Assembly: GCA_014526335.1 (NCBI GenBank)
Contig: JACTAT010000338.1
Coordinates: forward strand, 374,222 to 438,221
Source of the DNA: Chrysaora quinquecirrha
Lineage: Eukaryota > Cnidaria > Scyphozoa > Semaeostomeae > Pelagiidae
DNA: 64,000 bases
Direction of reading: 5' to 3'
In this document: in pieces, positions 33,101 to 44,393 of the stretch
Position numbering within the stretch: position 1 is the first letter of the stretch
How the letters are laid out: each line of letters starts with the position of its first letter
Position numbers and translations under genes: made by a program
The notes under the pieces: model-generated
What the model was told of the DNA's origin: nothing
The model's database searches: none
The model's input: the letters and a program-made list of their open reading frames with translations, nothing else

Positions 33101-35880
33101 ATCCAGCCGACAACACAAACAGCGACAATGAGGAGGTGGAAGAGGAAGAGGACCCGAAGAAGCAAAGAACGTACACAGACTTAAAAGGAAGGCACTGGAA
33201 AAAACGGTCAAAACAGGCAATAACCAGGTGGAAATTTTTCGCTCCTAATGGCGATAGCCAAGAGAAGTACTACATGCAGAAGTACATACTTAACACACCT
33301 CTCAGAAGAGGCAGACAAACCTTTTCCGAAGAAAACAAATCTAAAACATATTTCGAAGAATGTACTATAAAAAACCTCATAGACAAAGAGGATGATGCAA
33401 TGTCTTCTCTACATGATGCCCACCAACGAGCATTCTCCTTAAAGAGGTTACGGGATATGGCCCAGCAGCTTCTTGACACCGATTGGATTGGGCAGGATGA
33501 ATTCAACACATTCATTGACGAAATTACAACAGTCCACGAAGCCAATGAGGATATGGAGGAGAGAGAAGTTGCCGACATAGATATACAAGGTGAAGATGAT
33601 GACATGGCAAATCTTTCAACTGTAAGGGAGACAATGAACATGAGCGAATACGTAAAATCATTTTCAGAATCACAACGACAAGCATTCGAATACATTTCAT
33701 CTTCTCTTTGCAGTGGTAAACAGTCTCTCATTAGCATAATAGGTGAAGCTGGGACAGGGAAATCATACCTATTGAAATCCTTAGTCGACTATGCAAACTC
33801 TGTCTTGCATTTGTCAACCAAAAAATTAGGCACAACAGGCGTGTCAGCAAACCTTATTGGCGGAGAGACAGTTCATCATTTCTTCAGAATGGACATAAAT
33901 TCGAAAAGTTACATTGAGTCTGGCACGTTGGAGTATGAGATGGTCAATGCAACAGACATAATAGTCATTGATGAATTTACAATGATTGACCGCAAGACAT
34001 TGTCAGCAGTCAACGCCTTGCTGCAAGAAATGGCACCATCAAAAAAACAGAAATTCATGCCATTTGGTGGCAAGCATGTCATTATGATTGGCGATCCCGC
34101 ACAGCTACCGGCAATTGGGGTGACATATTTGACACATTTCTCTGGAAGAGATTCGATATAGTCATCCTCAAAAATATACAGAGGCAAAGTGATGAAGATT
34201 TCCAATCCTTGCTCTCCAATGCCCGTCTTGGTATTGTGACAGACGATATGAACGCAATACTGACATCAAAGACAATGCAAAATGCCAAAGTCAGCGACAT
34301 ACATCTGGAGAATGCTGCAATTATCTGCTCGCTCAGGAAAGAAAGAGATGAGTGGAACGAGAAATTTTTGGACACAGTTGACAGTCCTATCCATAAATTT
34401 CTTGCAATTGACACAGACCAGGCTGGGAAAGATTTATCCAAGCCAGACCAAGAGAGAATCAGAAAATACCACAGAGAACGATTGCCAGACACGCTGAAAT
34501 TGAAAGTTGGTGCCCGTGTAGTCCTCACTAAAAACATTGACGTACGGTATGGTTGGATAAATGGAACCCTTGCCACAGTTACAAAAATTTGCGACCACTC
34601 CATAACAATTAAGAGTATGAAAACTGGTCGCATGACTGCAATCACAAGAATGAAGCAAAACCTCTCTTTTCCAGGCAGCAATACATTATTTGTACGCCAA
34701 CAATTCCCTCTCATTCTTGGTTGGGCTCTGACAGTACACAAGGTTCAAGGAATGACTCTGGAAAAGGCTTACATACAGCTAAATAGGAGCTTCTTCGCAA
34801 GTGGACAAGCGTATGTTGCATTGTCCAGAGTGAAGGACATTAACAATTTACATCTCCTTGAATACGACCCCACTGCTATTCACATTGAGCCCTACTACAA
34901 GGATTTGCTGACATGGATGGAAAACAATAACGCACTAACGCGTGATAACAAAGAGTGGGGTACAATGCCATATCCTTGCAAGCCCATTAAAGAAAAGTAC
35001 AAAAAAAAATGTACTAGAGACACCAACAACAGCAAATCACGCAAAAGAGTAAACACTAAAAGTGACAATGACGTAAGCAGTCCTCCCTCAAAAAAATCTA
35101 CTGATTGCACAAAATCAAAGGACAAGCCAGTCAATACTACAATATCCACAAAGATCGAAGGTAGAACAATTCCAGTAGCACTTGCAAGCAGCAGAGAGGA
35201 GATGATGCAGCAATCACATACCTTTGAAGACATCATTGACTCCTTTCAAGCTATGGAAGTAAAAACTTTCAATGCTTCAGACATGGAAATCAGTGCTTAC
35301 AACCAGGAATGCCTTCATCCTGTTCTCCAGACACAAGTAAGGGCAGTCAATACAAGAGGGATGGTAACTGCCTTTTTACAGTGTATGGAAGCAATTTTTC
35401 CCGAACATGGATACAGTGAATGTTGCAAAAATTGCCAGACTGCTTACGTTGTACAAAATGATGAGCAATGAAGAGTACTTCCGATATCTAAGTAACATTG
35501 ATGGCATGGAGTACGAAAGATACCTATCTGACTGCAAAACTTTGGGTACATTCTGCGGTGACGTCCATATGGTTGCATTGGCTGACATATTCAACAGGCC
35601 ACTTTATTGCTATCAATCATTTCTTGACCCAAACAGAAATGAATATGAGAATGAAGATGATGACTTTCAACTCCTAAAGCTGAAGTTCTTGGCCAAAGAT
35701 CCAACAACAAGAGGACATCGCATATATCTCCCTTTTTCAAAACCTTTTGAAGGGAGGGCACCCATAATGATCCTTAACCATCAGCTACATTTTACAGCTC
35801 TGATTCCTGTGACCAATACCAATGAGGATCACCTTATTCCTACCACTAATGTTTTTGCTGGACTATACATTGAGAATTGA
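30172..35880 (+). CDS. Helentron Rep / PIF1-family helicase / OTU protease polyprotein
   Basis: This is the rolling-circle transposition protein. Domains in order, with approximate codons from ATG 30172, follow. Two similar basic helical repeats span 1-65 and 140-205. A Cys-rich part has YICYNCG at about 243 and CKNCKTGPRDLYNC at about 303. The Helitron-type N domain is at about 510-745, with the metal-binding HNH of GAIHNHMVVW at about 735. The paired tyrosines are in YLAKYVAK at about 860, the nucleophiles for nicking and strand transfer. The helicase has Walker A GEAGTGKS (about 1191), Walker B IIVIDEF (about 1264), GDPAQLP (about 1307), TVHKVQG (about 1519) and YVALSR (about 1546). A Lys/Ser-rich, NLS-like linker follows, then an OTU Cys-protease domain with DGNC (35360-35371) and HFTAL (about 1872). 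Stop is at 35878. The acceptor ATTTATTAG (30164) lies 8 bp before the ATG. Six one-base frame changes occur, each at a homopolymer: near 30944, 31269, 32023, 34116, 35359 and 35397. Overall length, about 1,900 codons, is typical of an intact Helentron protein. Confidence 0.92.
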
Positions 35881-36169
35881 ATTTACCTGCCAATGCAACA
35901 TAATCGTCATACTTGACAAGCAAGTTACCATCTTCTGCAAAATGCGATCCCTTTGCGATGAGTTTGAGTTCTCCGTTACCAATCATGTATGGTTTTATGC
36001 TGTTGGTGTTATTGAGGGTTAGTATTGAATAATTTGTTTATATTCTTAACTTCCACTAATGATATTAATCTTTTACAGGTATAAAAGGTAGGTATTAGTT
36101 AACTAGAACAATAATTATTAACATAAAACTAACACTATAGGTTTTCTTCATGTAAGTCAACATCAATAC

Positions 36170-36790
36170 ATAATTAGCCGGATAAGCCAATGCCAGCTCG
36201 TCCTTGGACAAGGCAAGGTCAGCTCAGCCAAAGCATCATACTTTAAAATGGTACTTGAAATGCACAAATTACACGGAAACATTGCAATAATGAAAATACA
36301 TGAGGAGCACGTCAATTCAATGGATTAACAATGCACCATGAGCTGGATAAGGCAATGCCAGCTCATCCTGAACTGGATAAGGCAAGGCCAGTTCAATGCA
36401 AAAAATGGCAATAGTGAAAATACATGAAAATATACGTCAATTCAATGGACTAACAATGCACCATGAGCTGGATAAGGCAATGCCAGCTCATTCTGAACTG
36501 GATAAGGCAAGGCCAGTTCATCGTAAACATTTCAATAATGAAAAGACACGAGAAATACGTCAATTCAATGGATGAACAATGCACAATCAGCTGGATAAGG
36601 CAATGCCAGCTCATCCTGAACTGGATAAAACAAGGCCAGTTCAATGCAAAAATTGGCAATAGTGAAAATACATGAAAAATATACGTCAATTCAATGGACT
36701 AACAATGCATAATGAGCTGGATAAGGCAATGCCAGCTCATCCTGAACTTGATAGGGCAAGGCCAGTTCAACCCAATCATTACAATCATTA
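36170..36790. repeat. Tandem repeat, about 125 bp, two hairpins per unit
   Basis: GTCAATTCAATGGA starts units at 36311, 36436, 36559 and 36685; a diverged half unit precedes at about 36178. Each unit has ATGAGCTGG-(11 nt)-CCAGCTCAT followed five bases later by TGAACTGG-(11 nt)-CCAGTTCA. The loops are nearly the same, ATAAGGCAATG and ATAAGGCAAGG. The stems are kept while flanks vary, suggesting the fold or a dimeric protein site matters. Confidence 0.85.
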
Positions 36791-36856
36791 AAGTGCATAA
36801 CAATAAGGTACAAGCCAATTCAAAGGAAAGTCAATTTTCAGTCAGCTCAATAAAAT

Positions 36857-37440
36857 ACCGGCCTACAGAGAGGCCACAGTCAGTGAATGAATTCATTACC
36901 GTGCACGTGCAACCATTGCACACTTACCCGCCGAACAACAAGGCGACTGTCACTGAGTGCACACCAATGCAAACGTGTTGAAAGACAACACATACCGGCC
37001 TACAGAGAGGCCACTGTCAGTGAATGAATTCATTACCGTGCACGTGCAACCATTGCACACTTACCCGCCGAACAACAAGGCGACTGTCACTGAGTGCACA
37101 CCAATGCAAACGTGTTGAAAGACAACACATACCGGCCTACAGAGAGGCCACTGTCAGTGAATGAATTCATTACCGTGCACGTGCAACCATTGCACACTTA
37201 CCCGCCGAACAACAAGGCGACTGTCACTGAGTGCACACCCATGCAAACGTGTTGAAAGACAACACATACCGGCCAAAAGAGAGGCCACTGTCAGTGAATG
37301 AATTCATTACCGTGCACGTGCAACCATTGCACACTTACCCGCCGAACAACAAGGCTACTGTCATTGAGTGCACACACATGCGACCAGGTTGCAAGAAAGC
37401 AAATGCCGGCCTACAGAACGGCCAATGTCACTGAAGCAGA
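36857..37440. repeat. 137-bp tandem repeat, four copies plus a partial fifth
   Basis: Successive GGCC starts lie at 36860, 36997, 37134, 37271 and 37408, always 137 bp apart. Each unit contains the palindromes AATGAATTCATT and TGCACGTGCA (E-box core CACGTG) and GGCC-(8 nt)-GGCC. The copies are almost identical, so expansion was recent or homogenised. Confidence 0.95.
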
Positions 37441-37952
37441 ATGCCACAATGTCAGTAGCCATGAGCAAAATGGAGGATTTTGTCAAATAAAAAATAGTGG
37501 AGCACAAATACATAATTGCTAGGGTGTTAAATTTTAATAATGTATTACTTAGAAATAGAAAGCACTTTAATTTCACTTGGCTACTGAAAACATGATTAAA
37601 TTTAATTATATTATGTTATATATGTATTTAAGAAATTGAATTCAGTAACATTACAGAAAACAGGTAAGTGAAGCATAAGAAATATAATGTGAAAAAATAT
37701 AATTACTACGTATCCTCACTTACTGTGTCTTCTTTTTCCAGGTATTTTTTGAAGACATGAAGCCAAATAATTTCGATTTATCTATTTATAGTTTCAGTTA
37801 ATTTCATCACTTTCATATATGCATTGATTGATAATTACTCTTCTCAGAAAAGAACGAAAATGAAAACTGCAGTATTCAATATTCAATCTGTATAATTTAA
37901 TGTTCGTTAATGAACAAAGGGACTTATTATATTGTTTTCATATTCCCAGAAA

Positions 37953-39313
37953 ATGCCAAGGTTCTTCCGTGAACGAAGTCCTAGAAGAAACGAGGGCGCC
38001 AAATGGATCAATATCCATCTTGGGCGCTATAATAAGAAGGTATGCTGAAATATATACAATCAGGGACAATTGTTATGCCCGATACACCCATTTTTTAATC
38101 AGGATTTCTCAGTATACTTCAATATGCATATCGGTTCAGTATTATAGTGACAAATTGATTATAATCTCAAACCATAGTTATTGGAGCATGATGCCCCCTT
38201 CTAACCTCTCTAAACATATTACTCTTTTATATTGGGCTACGATTGAATATGAAAATGAATTCTTTCAGATTTTAAAATTTCTTCTTAGCTATTCCAGTAT
38301 TCCATTTCATTATTTCAAATTTAATCTTTCAAAGGTACCCTATAGACATCCCGAAAGCAAACCAGCATTTTCTGTACATGCAAAGAGTATTGAAACATTA
38401 CAACTTTCAAATATGCACCATCAAATGATTTGTATTTATTTCAATTCAGGAACTGGTATGGGAAAGAGGGGCAACCCTCAGTTCATTCAAGAAGGAGGTG
38501 GCTATTCTGTTTAGAATAGCGAGACACAAGAATTTTTACTTTGCCGATAGGCAGGGAAAAAGAATTGAAAATTTTCGGTAAATATATTGTTTACAAAATC
38601 TATCAAATTTGAGTAATTATAATTACTCTATGGGCATTCTTTTGCGCAATCTAATTAACTGAAAAAGTTTGAATGCAACGCAATGGTAGGCCAACATTAT
38701 CCAGTATTGGCCGCTCCTAGCCTCAAAATATTTGAAATAATAATGTTAAGAAAGCAGCACCAAGTTGCTTTATTGCAATAGCATGACCCAAACGTGTAGT
38801 AATTGTCGAGGGTTTTCACTATACCGTGTTCAAAAGTAATATACAATGCAATAACTTTTTATTTGAGTAGTATAAACCGAAAATGTACAGGCATGTACTG
38901 ACGATATGAGGTTATATATTTCCTGGTAAATGAATAGACAAGTATAGAAGTGGCTTAAGCTACCATTTTGCAACAATGAATAGGAAAAGAATACTTAAAT
39001 TGCCTTTTCTGCAGGGAATTCCGAACAACTGCTTTAACAAACGTTCATGCCTATTACCTTATTTTATCTATGGCTATTCTCTTTAATGTCATTTTTCGAC
39101 AGTGATCAGGGTCACATAAACATCAAATTTGTGGAGCAGAATCGCGCTCCTAATCGTCTGAGTGATGGGGGAGGAAGAAGGAAGAGGGAGCAGGAGAAAG
39201 AAGAAGATAAGAAGGATGAACAGAAAAACGATTCTCCCCCTGCCAAAAAGGTAGCGGGGGAGAACAATGTTTATAAATCTTTGCTAAAAATTATAGAGCA
39301 GATAGAGCATTAA
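37953..39313 (+). CDS. Spliced three-exon small basic protein gene inside the Helentron (141 aa), unknown function
   Basis: Exon 1 is 37950-38039 (ATG at 37953, 29 codons, MPRFFRERSPRRNEGAKW). Exon 2 is 38450-38577 (42 codons plus 2 nt, ELVWERGATLSSFKKEV). Exon 3 is 39103-39313 (69 codons and TAA, RDQGHINIKFVEQ, then a Lys/Glu-rich tail ending KIIEQIEH). Splice sites are good: TATTCCCAG before exon 1, AAG/GTATGC, TTCAATTCAG, TCG/GTAAAT and TTTTTCGACAG. The frame stays open across both joins, once in phase 0 and once in phase 2. The centre is hydrophobic/basic (AILFRIARHKNFYF). The tail is charged with PPAKK, compatible with nuclear location. AATAAA lies at about 39334, within 30 bp of the stop. 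I recognise no family; it may be a second Helentron protein or a captured host gene. An alternative acceptor at 39014 would give a different end. Confidence 0.6.
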
Positions 39314-39372
39314 TTCATATTAGAAGTGAAAACAAATAAACTGATAATTCGTATATGAATTAATGCTCTATC
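39301..39372 (+). terminator. Perfect 20-bp inverted repeat around the stop and polyA signal
   Basis: GATAGAGCATTAATTCATAT (39301-39320) is exactly complementary to 39353-39372. The stop codon of the small gene (39311-39313) lies in the left arm. The 32-nt loop carries the polyadenylation signal AATAAA. It could be a 3'-end processing or RNA-stability hairpin; regulation is inferred, the repeat is certain. Confidence 0.7.
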
Positions 39373-40294
39373 TCTATTGAGTTAGAGTTTGCTTCATCTA
39401 TTTAAATAAATTCCCAATTTGATTTCTTAATAAATATTTTCCGAACATAACAAATTTCATACTATTATCAACAAAGCCAAATTTAAAATACCTTTCATGG
39501 AAAAATTAAGAAATTTGTAAAAGAATGTAATGATTGCTATTTGAAAAAATTGTTCAGTGCGTGAAACATGATTTGAAATTTGAAATCTACTTACTGTACG
39601 TTGTTAAGTTCTGTTGCGTCCGACGTTTGCCTAAATTTCTTTAAGTATATTGTTAGTGAATTTTCGATAACGGCTTCTATGATCCAATAGATAAATTTGG
39701 GTGCGTTGTTTTCAAGCAAATCTGAAATTTGCTTCGCCTTTTTGATTCTACAAAGACATCTAACCGAAGCAGAACGAAAAAATAAGACATTGATTCAGTC
39801 TTGCAAACAAAATTCATTTTGGCGTGAAATCTGACTGGATCCAGTCCTAAATTGTGACGTGATCTAAGGAGACACTAAGAAACAGCAACGAACAACCGCA
39901 ACAGTTTTGAACAGAACGCAGAAAATTTGTTTTGCTTCTCTAAGCAATAAAAGCGAATTGCTGCGAAAGCGAAGTAGCTTCACTAATACAATGAAAAACG
40001 GTACAACGTCGAATCAAATTTTTGCTTCCCTCCAAAAGAACGCATCCAAAACATACAGTTAATCCTTACATGTGATTTCAAAGAAAATTATACCATGATA
40101 TTGTAATTGTAAATTGTAAGTTATGTGGACAATATCACTTAATTGAGTTGGATTAGAATTTAGAATTTAGAATTTAGAATATTTAGAATTTAGAAATCAG
40201 AAGTTAGAATGATGCAAAGTTAACAATTATGTGAGAAATTGTTGTTCCTCTGTGAATGTTAATCTTATAAAAAAAAACATGCCACGATGGAGTA
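39373..40294. other. Non-coding L1 interior near the 3' end
   Basis: AT-rich with no motif-bearing frame. A short AGAATTT run occurs at 40155-40205 (several near-tandem copies of TTTAGAA). The conserved 3' module of the element starts with the CAA/CAG repeat at about 40295. Confidence 0.45.
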
Positions 40295-40553
40295 TGCAAC
40301 AACAACAACAGCAGCAACACCAACAGTAGCAACAACAACAACAATTGCCTGGAGACTTTTGAAACCGACGTGAAGGACATCTTTTCGAAGGAAAAATTCA
40401 AACAGATTGACTTTGAAATGTTCACCAATAAAAACGTCTCACTATCTGGGGGGTCAGTAGGGACAATCCCCATGGTTACTGATAGGGTAAAGACGTCTCC
40501 CCCCATAGCGCAAATATAATAACCGCCCCCCCGGCTTGGCCATATGTCTTGTT
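40295..40553 (+). other. Helentron 3' terminal module of L1
   Basis: (CAA)n, then TTGCCTGGAGACTTTTGAAA and GAAGGACAT, a diverged copy of the TTGCCTGAAAATTTTGGAAA / GAAGGACTAC module in the short units. After it come AAAACGTCTCACTATCTGG, the complementary subterminal repeat CAAATATAATAACCGCCCC and the CCGGCTTGGCCATATG end. Pieces of this L1-specific end were later transferred into the array at 49189-49351, 58259-58409 and 61300-61330. Confidence 0.75.
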
Positions 40554-42011
40554 AGGGGCGGTTATTATATTTGATCGTCGCAAATAAGGACATACAAAAC
40601 CGTTAATAGCGCGGAAACGGCTCGATGGATCTGCACCAGATTTCTGGTACCCGACTATTTTCGGGGTTGACATTGATGATTCAATTGGTTCGGAGATTGT
40701 ACCACTGTTCCTTTGTGCCAAAGTGGCACATTTGTGCCAATTTTGAATGGAATTCAATAGGGGAAACTTTCGTGACGAATTGCGGGACAACGGGGTGGCC
40801 GATTTTCGTGGAACAAACGTTGGTGAATAGGGTTCCTGGATGGCTATTGGGCGCGGTGGGTTTTGGGCGTGGCGTAGGTGTTGTGACGTCACGGCGACGT
40901 CAAGAAGAGCCAAAAATGTGCCAAAATTTAGGCCCACTTTTTCATTTTTGGCGCATTTGATCCACAGGGCTGGTACCCGAGATTTTAAGGCGGATTCCGG
41001 TACTTTCGCACACGGCGCATCCGACCGTGGGTGTGCCAACTTTCTATATATAGGTTTATGACGTCATAATGACGTCACAAGTTTGAAAATTAGGTCCAAG
41101 ATAAATTTAGTTGAAGTGAACAAAAAGTGGTGGAACGGGGGTAATTCGGGGCGTAGATTTCGAATATGATAGTGCCGTTTGCAAAATTTGAGATTATGAC
41201 GTCATTATGACGTCATCAATTTTTGCGATTTTCACGCAGGGTTTTGGAGGGGGTTCTTGATGCGTGATTTGGTTCAAACTCACATATGTTAGTGACTGGG
41301 GCATGGGTAATGCGACTGAACCGTTGAAATTGGACCAGTTTCATTTGTGCCAATTTTGTGGGACATGTGGCTGCATCCGCTGTCGTTTTCATCGAAGAGT
41401 TGCCAATTTCTATGCAATTGGTTGGAAGTGGGCTTGGATCGCCTAGATAAGTAGCTTTTGACCGTATGAGACTTGCAACACCAATTTTTGGCACTTTTGA
41501 CATTTTGTGACGTCACTGGGACATTTTCAAAACTGACAAAAGTTCCAAAACTTTGGATGCTAATAACTTTGCGACCAATGCTCCAATTTCGACCAAACTT
41601 GGGGAATGACATGTATATGGGACCAAAAAGGTGTGTGGAAAGTTTGAGCTATATGGGTGTGGTTGTGACGTCACAAGGGCGTGGTCGAAATACGATTCCA
41701 GTGTTTGCCGAAGGCAAAAAACTGCGAGGTTGACGCGAGCGCAGCGAGCGGCAACCGAGCAGAGCGGAGCGGAGCTCTGCGGAGCACCGCGGAGCGGTGT
41801 TTTGTTGTATCAATGGCAACAACAACAACAACAACATTTGCCTTGTAATTTTGGAAAAACTCGTGAAGGACTACTTTTCAAAGGCAAAATTGGGACGATT
41901 CTCTTTGTTTTTTCGAGCCAAACAAACTCCACCCTATAGTGGGGGGTTAGGGGGGTACCCCGTGGGTTTTGGGGTATAAGAACCTCTCCCCCCACAGCAT
42001 CGCGGGTCTTG
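40554..42011 (+). mobile_element. Helentron-derived unit B1 (type B, GGGGCGG 5' end)
   Basis: Starts AGGGGCGGTTATTATATTTG, the L1 5' end, but ends with the CCTCTCC-type subterminal repeat and the ACAGCATCGCGGG hairpin. B-type variants include GGGTTGACATTGATGATTC near 40665 and CGACGTCA in the first CRE pair. No coding region. Confidence 0.85.
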
Positions 42012-42065
42012 TATTATCATATGTTTTATCGTTTTTATTAACGTTACAAATATTGAAATTATTTT
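42012..42065. other. 54-bp unique spacer inside the array
   Basis: AT-rich sequence with no counterpart in any other unit junction. It probably marks original host DNA or a diverged end between B1 and the older unit C1. Confidence 0.5.
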
Positions 42066-42903
42066 TAAGGCCGGTTATTATGCTTGATGCAGAAAAAATA
42101 AGGAAATTGCAAACGCTAATAGCTTGGGAACCGCGCGCCGAATCTTCACCAGATTTCTGGTACCCCACTGTTTGTTGGGGGACCCGTCCTGTCCAAGTGG
42201 TTTACGGGGCATCTGACTTGGCACTTTTGGCAAAATTGCGTTACTTTTGTATGAGATTCAATAGGGGAAAACTTTGATTAAAAAGTTTGTGACAACCGTG
42301 GGGGCGATTTTCGTGGAGCAAACGTTGTTGGATAGGGTTCCGGTAAGGCTATTGGCCGTGGTGGGTTTCGGGCGTTGCAAACGTATTGCTGACGTCAAGA
42401 AGGTCCGAAAATGGGCCAAAATTTAGGTCCATTTTGGTTTTTTGCAATGCTTTTCTTCCGCAAGGCTGGTACCCCAGATTTTAAGTTGAATTCCGGTACT
42501 TTCGGGTATGGCGCATCCAATCATGGTTGTGCCAACCCGCTATATACAGTTTTATGACGTCACTAATGTGGAAATCAGCCCCAGATGAATGTGTTGGAAT
42601 GAGGTAAAAAGTAATTGAACGGGGGTAATTTAGGGCGTAGATTCCGAATATGGTAGTGCCGTTTGCGAAAAATGGAATTATGACGTCACTATGACGTCAT
42701 CAATGTTGGCACTTTTCACAGACGATTTTGGAATTGCGTGAATTGGTTGAAACTGACATATGTTAGTCACTGGGGCATGGAAACTCCCACTTCATTGTTG
42801 AAATAGGTCCAGTGTCATTTTTGCATTGTCGAGGAACAGTAGGGTACTCCTGGGGTTGCTGGTGGTAATAACCGGCCACCCTATGAGCATCGCGGGTCTT
42901 GTT
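42066..42903 (+). mobile_element. Helentron-derived unit C1 (diverged, about 0.84 kb)
   Basis: Has its own subterminal repeat pair, GGCCGGTTATTATGC and GTAATAACCGGCC, and the GAGCATCGCGGG end. It is clearly alignable with the others over the first about 750 bp (CRE pair at about 42675-42695). It lacks the GAGCG block and CAA repeat through an internal deletion. The higher divergence suggests it is the oldest unit. Confidence 0.75.
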
Positions 42904-44393
42904 TAGGAGAGGCTATTATACTTTACCGGGAAAAAATAAGGAAATTGCCGATGCTTATAGCGCGGAAGTGGTGCGTCGGATCTGCGCCAGATTTCAGGTA
43001 CCCCACCATTTGTTGGGGGGACGTGAACGATTCCGGGGGTTTCCGGCGCATCCGAGTTGGCACTTTTGAGAAAAGTGGCACTTTTTTTAAAAATGCGTCA
43101 CTTTTGTATGGGATTCAATAGGGTAAAACTTTGGGTAAAAAGCCCGGGACAACCGCTGGGGCGATTTTCGTGGAACAAACGTTGTGGGGTAGGGTTCCGT
43201 GACGGCTATTAGGCACGGTGAGTACTGGGCGTGGCAAAGGTGTTGTGACGTCACGGTGACGTCATGTAGGTCCAAAAATGGGCCAAAATTTAGGCCCATT
43301 TTGGTTTTTTGTGGTGCTTTTTTTTCTCAAGGCTGGTACTCCGGATTTTAAGTTGGATTCGGGTACTTTCGAGTATGGCGCATCCGACCATGGTTGTGCC
43401 AACTTTCTATATATAGGTTTATGACGTCATAATGACGTCACAAATGTGGTAATTCGGCCCCCTGAAATTTTATCGGAGTGGAACAAAAAGTGGTGGAACG
43501 GGGGTAATTTGGGGCGTAGATTCCGAATCTGGTAGTGCCGTTTGCGAATTCTGGGGTTATGACGTCATTATGACGTCATCAATGTTGGCACTTTTCACGG
43601 GGGCTTTTTGAGGGGTTCTGGGAGGGTGATCGGGTTGAATCTCATATATGTTAGGCACTGGGGCATGGGTAAACGGACTTCACCGTTGAAATTTGTTCAG
43701 TGTCATTTGTGCCACTTTTGTGGGACACAGGGCTGCGTCGGCTGTCGTTTTCATCGACGAGTTGTCAATTTCTATGCAATTGGTTGGAAGTGGGCTTCGA
43801 TGGCCTAGATAAGTTGCTTTTAACTGTATGAGACCTGCAACACCGATTTTTGGCATTTTTGACACTTTGTGACGTCATTGGCACAGTTTCAAAAGTGACA
43901 AAAGTTCCAAAACTTTGAGTGGCTGTAACTTTGTCATCCAGGATCGGATTTCCACCAAACTTGGGGAATGGCATGTATATGAGACCAAAAAGGTGTGTGG
44001 GAAATTTGAGCCATATGGGTGTGGTCGTGACGTCATAAGGGCGTGGTTAAATTTACTTCCAGTGTTTGCCGAAGGCAAAAACAGCGAGGTTGATGCGAGC
44101 GCAGCAAGCGGCAACCGAGCGTAGCGTAGCGGAGCACTACGGAGCGGTGCAGCGCGGAGCGGAGCGCAGCGAAGCAGTGTTTTCCTGTAACCATGGCAAC
44201 AACAACAACAACAACATTTGCCTTAAAATTTTGGAAAAACTAATGAAGAACTACTTTTTGAAGGCAAAATGGGGCAGATTTTCTTTGTTTTTTCGAACCT
44301 AATCAACTTCACCCCATAGGGTGGGGAAAGAGGGGCTCCCCGCTTGGCCACCAGAATTAAATAGCCTCTCCCCCCTGTGCTTAGGGTCTTGTT
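42904..44393 (+). mobile_element. Helentron-derived unit A3 (type A)
   Basis: GGAGAGGCTATTATA start, CCCTGTGCTTAGGG end. Variants: CGATGCTTATAGCGCGGAAG near 42948, shared with A6 and partly A7, and an altered GAGCG block (44097-44180). Confidence 0.85.

Larger units (their letters stand above)
21514..40553 (+). mobile_element. Large Helentron-type rolling-circle transposon, copy L1 (19.0 kb)
   Basis: The 5' end is AAGGGCGGTTATTATATTTG; the 3' end is CAAATATAATAACCGCCCCC (40511-40530), then CCGGCTTGGCCATATG and TCTTGTT. Complementary subterminal repeats, a 3' terminal hairpin, internal microsatellites and insertion next to TT are the known architecture of Helentrons (Helitron2). The interior encodes Rep/helicase/OTU on the same strand, plus a small spliced gene. 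The first about 1.2 kb (to about 22680) aligns with the 5' part of the neighbouring units, and the last about 250 bp (CAA repeat onwards, 40295-40553) aligns with their 3' part. This identifies the short units as deletion derivatives. The element is large for this class, mainly through tandem repeats and intron-like DNA. Confidence 0.8.

Noticed and set aside
37900..38514. Single open frame of 204 codons
   Set aside because: It reads across two well-formed introns in a different frame from the spliced gene. Composition is low-complexity Ile/Tyr-rich as expected for AT-rich intron sequence.
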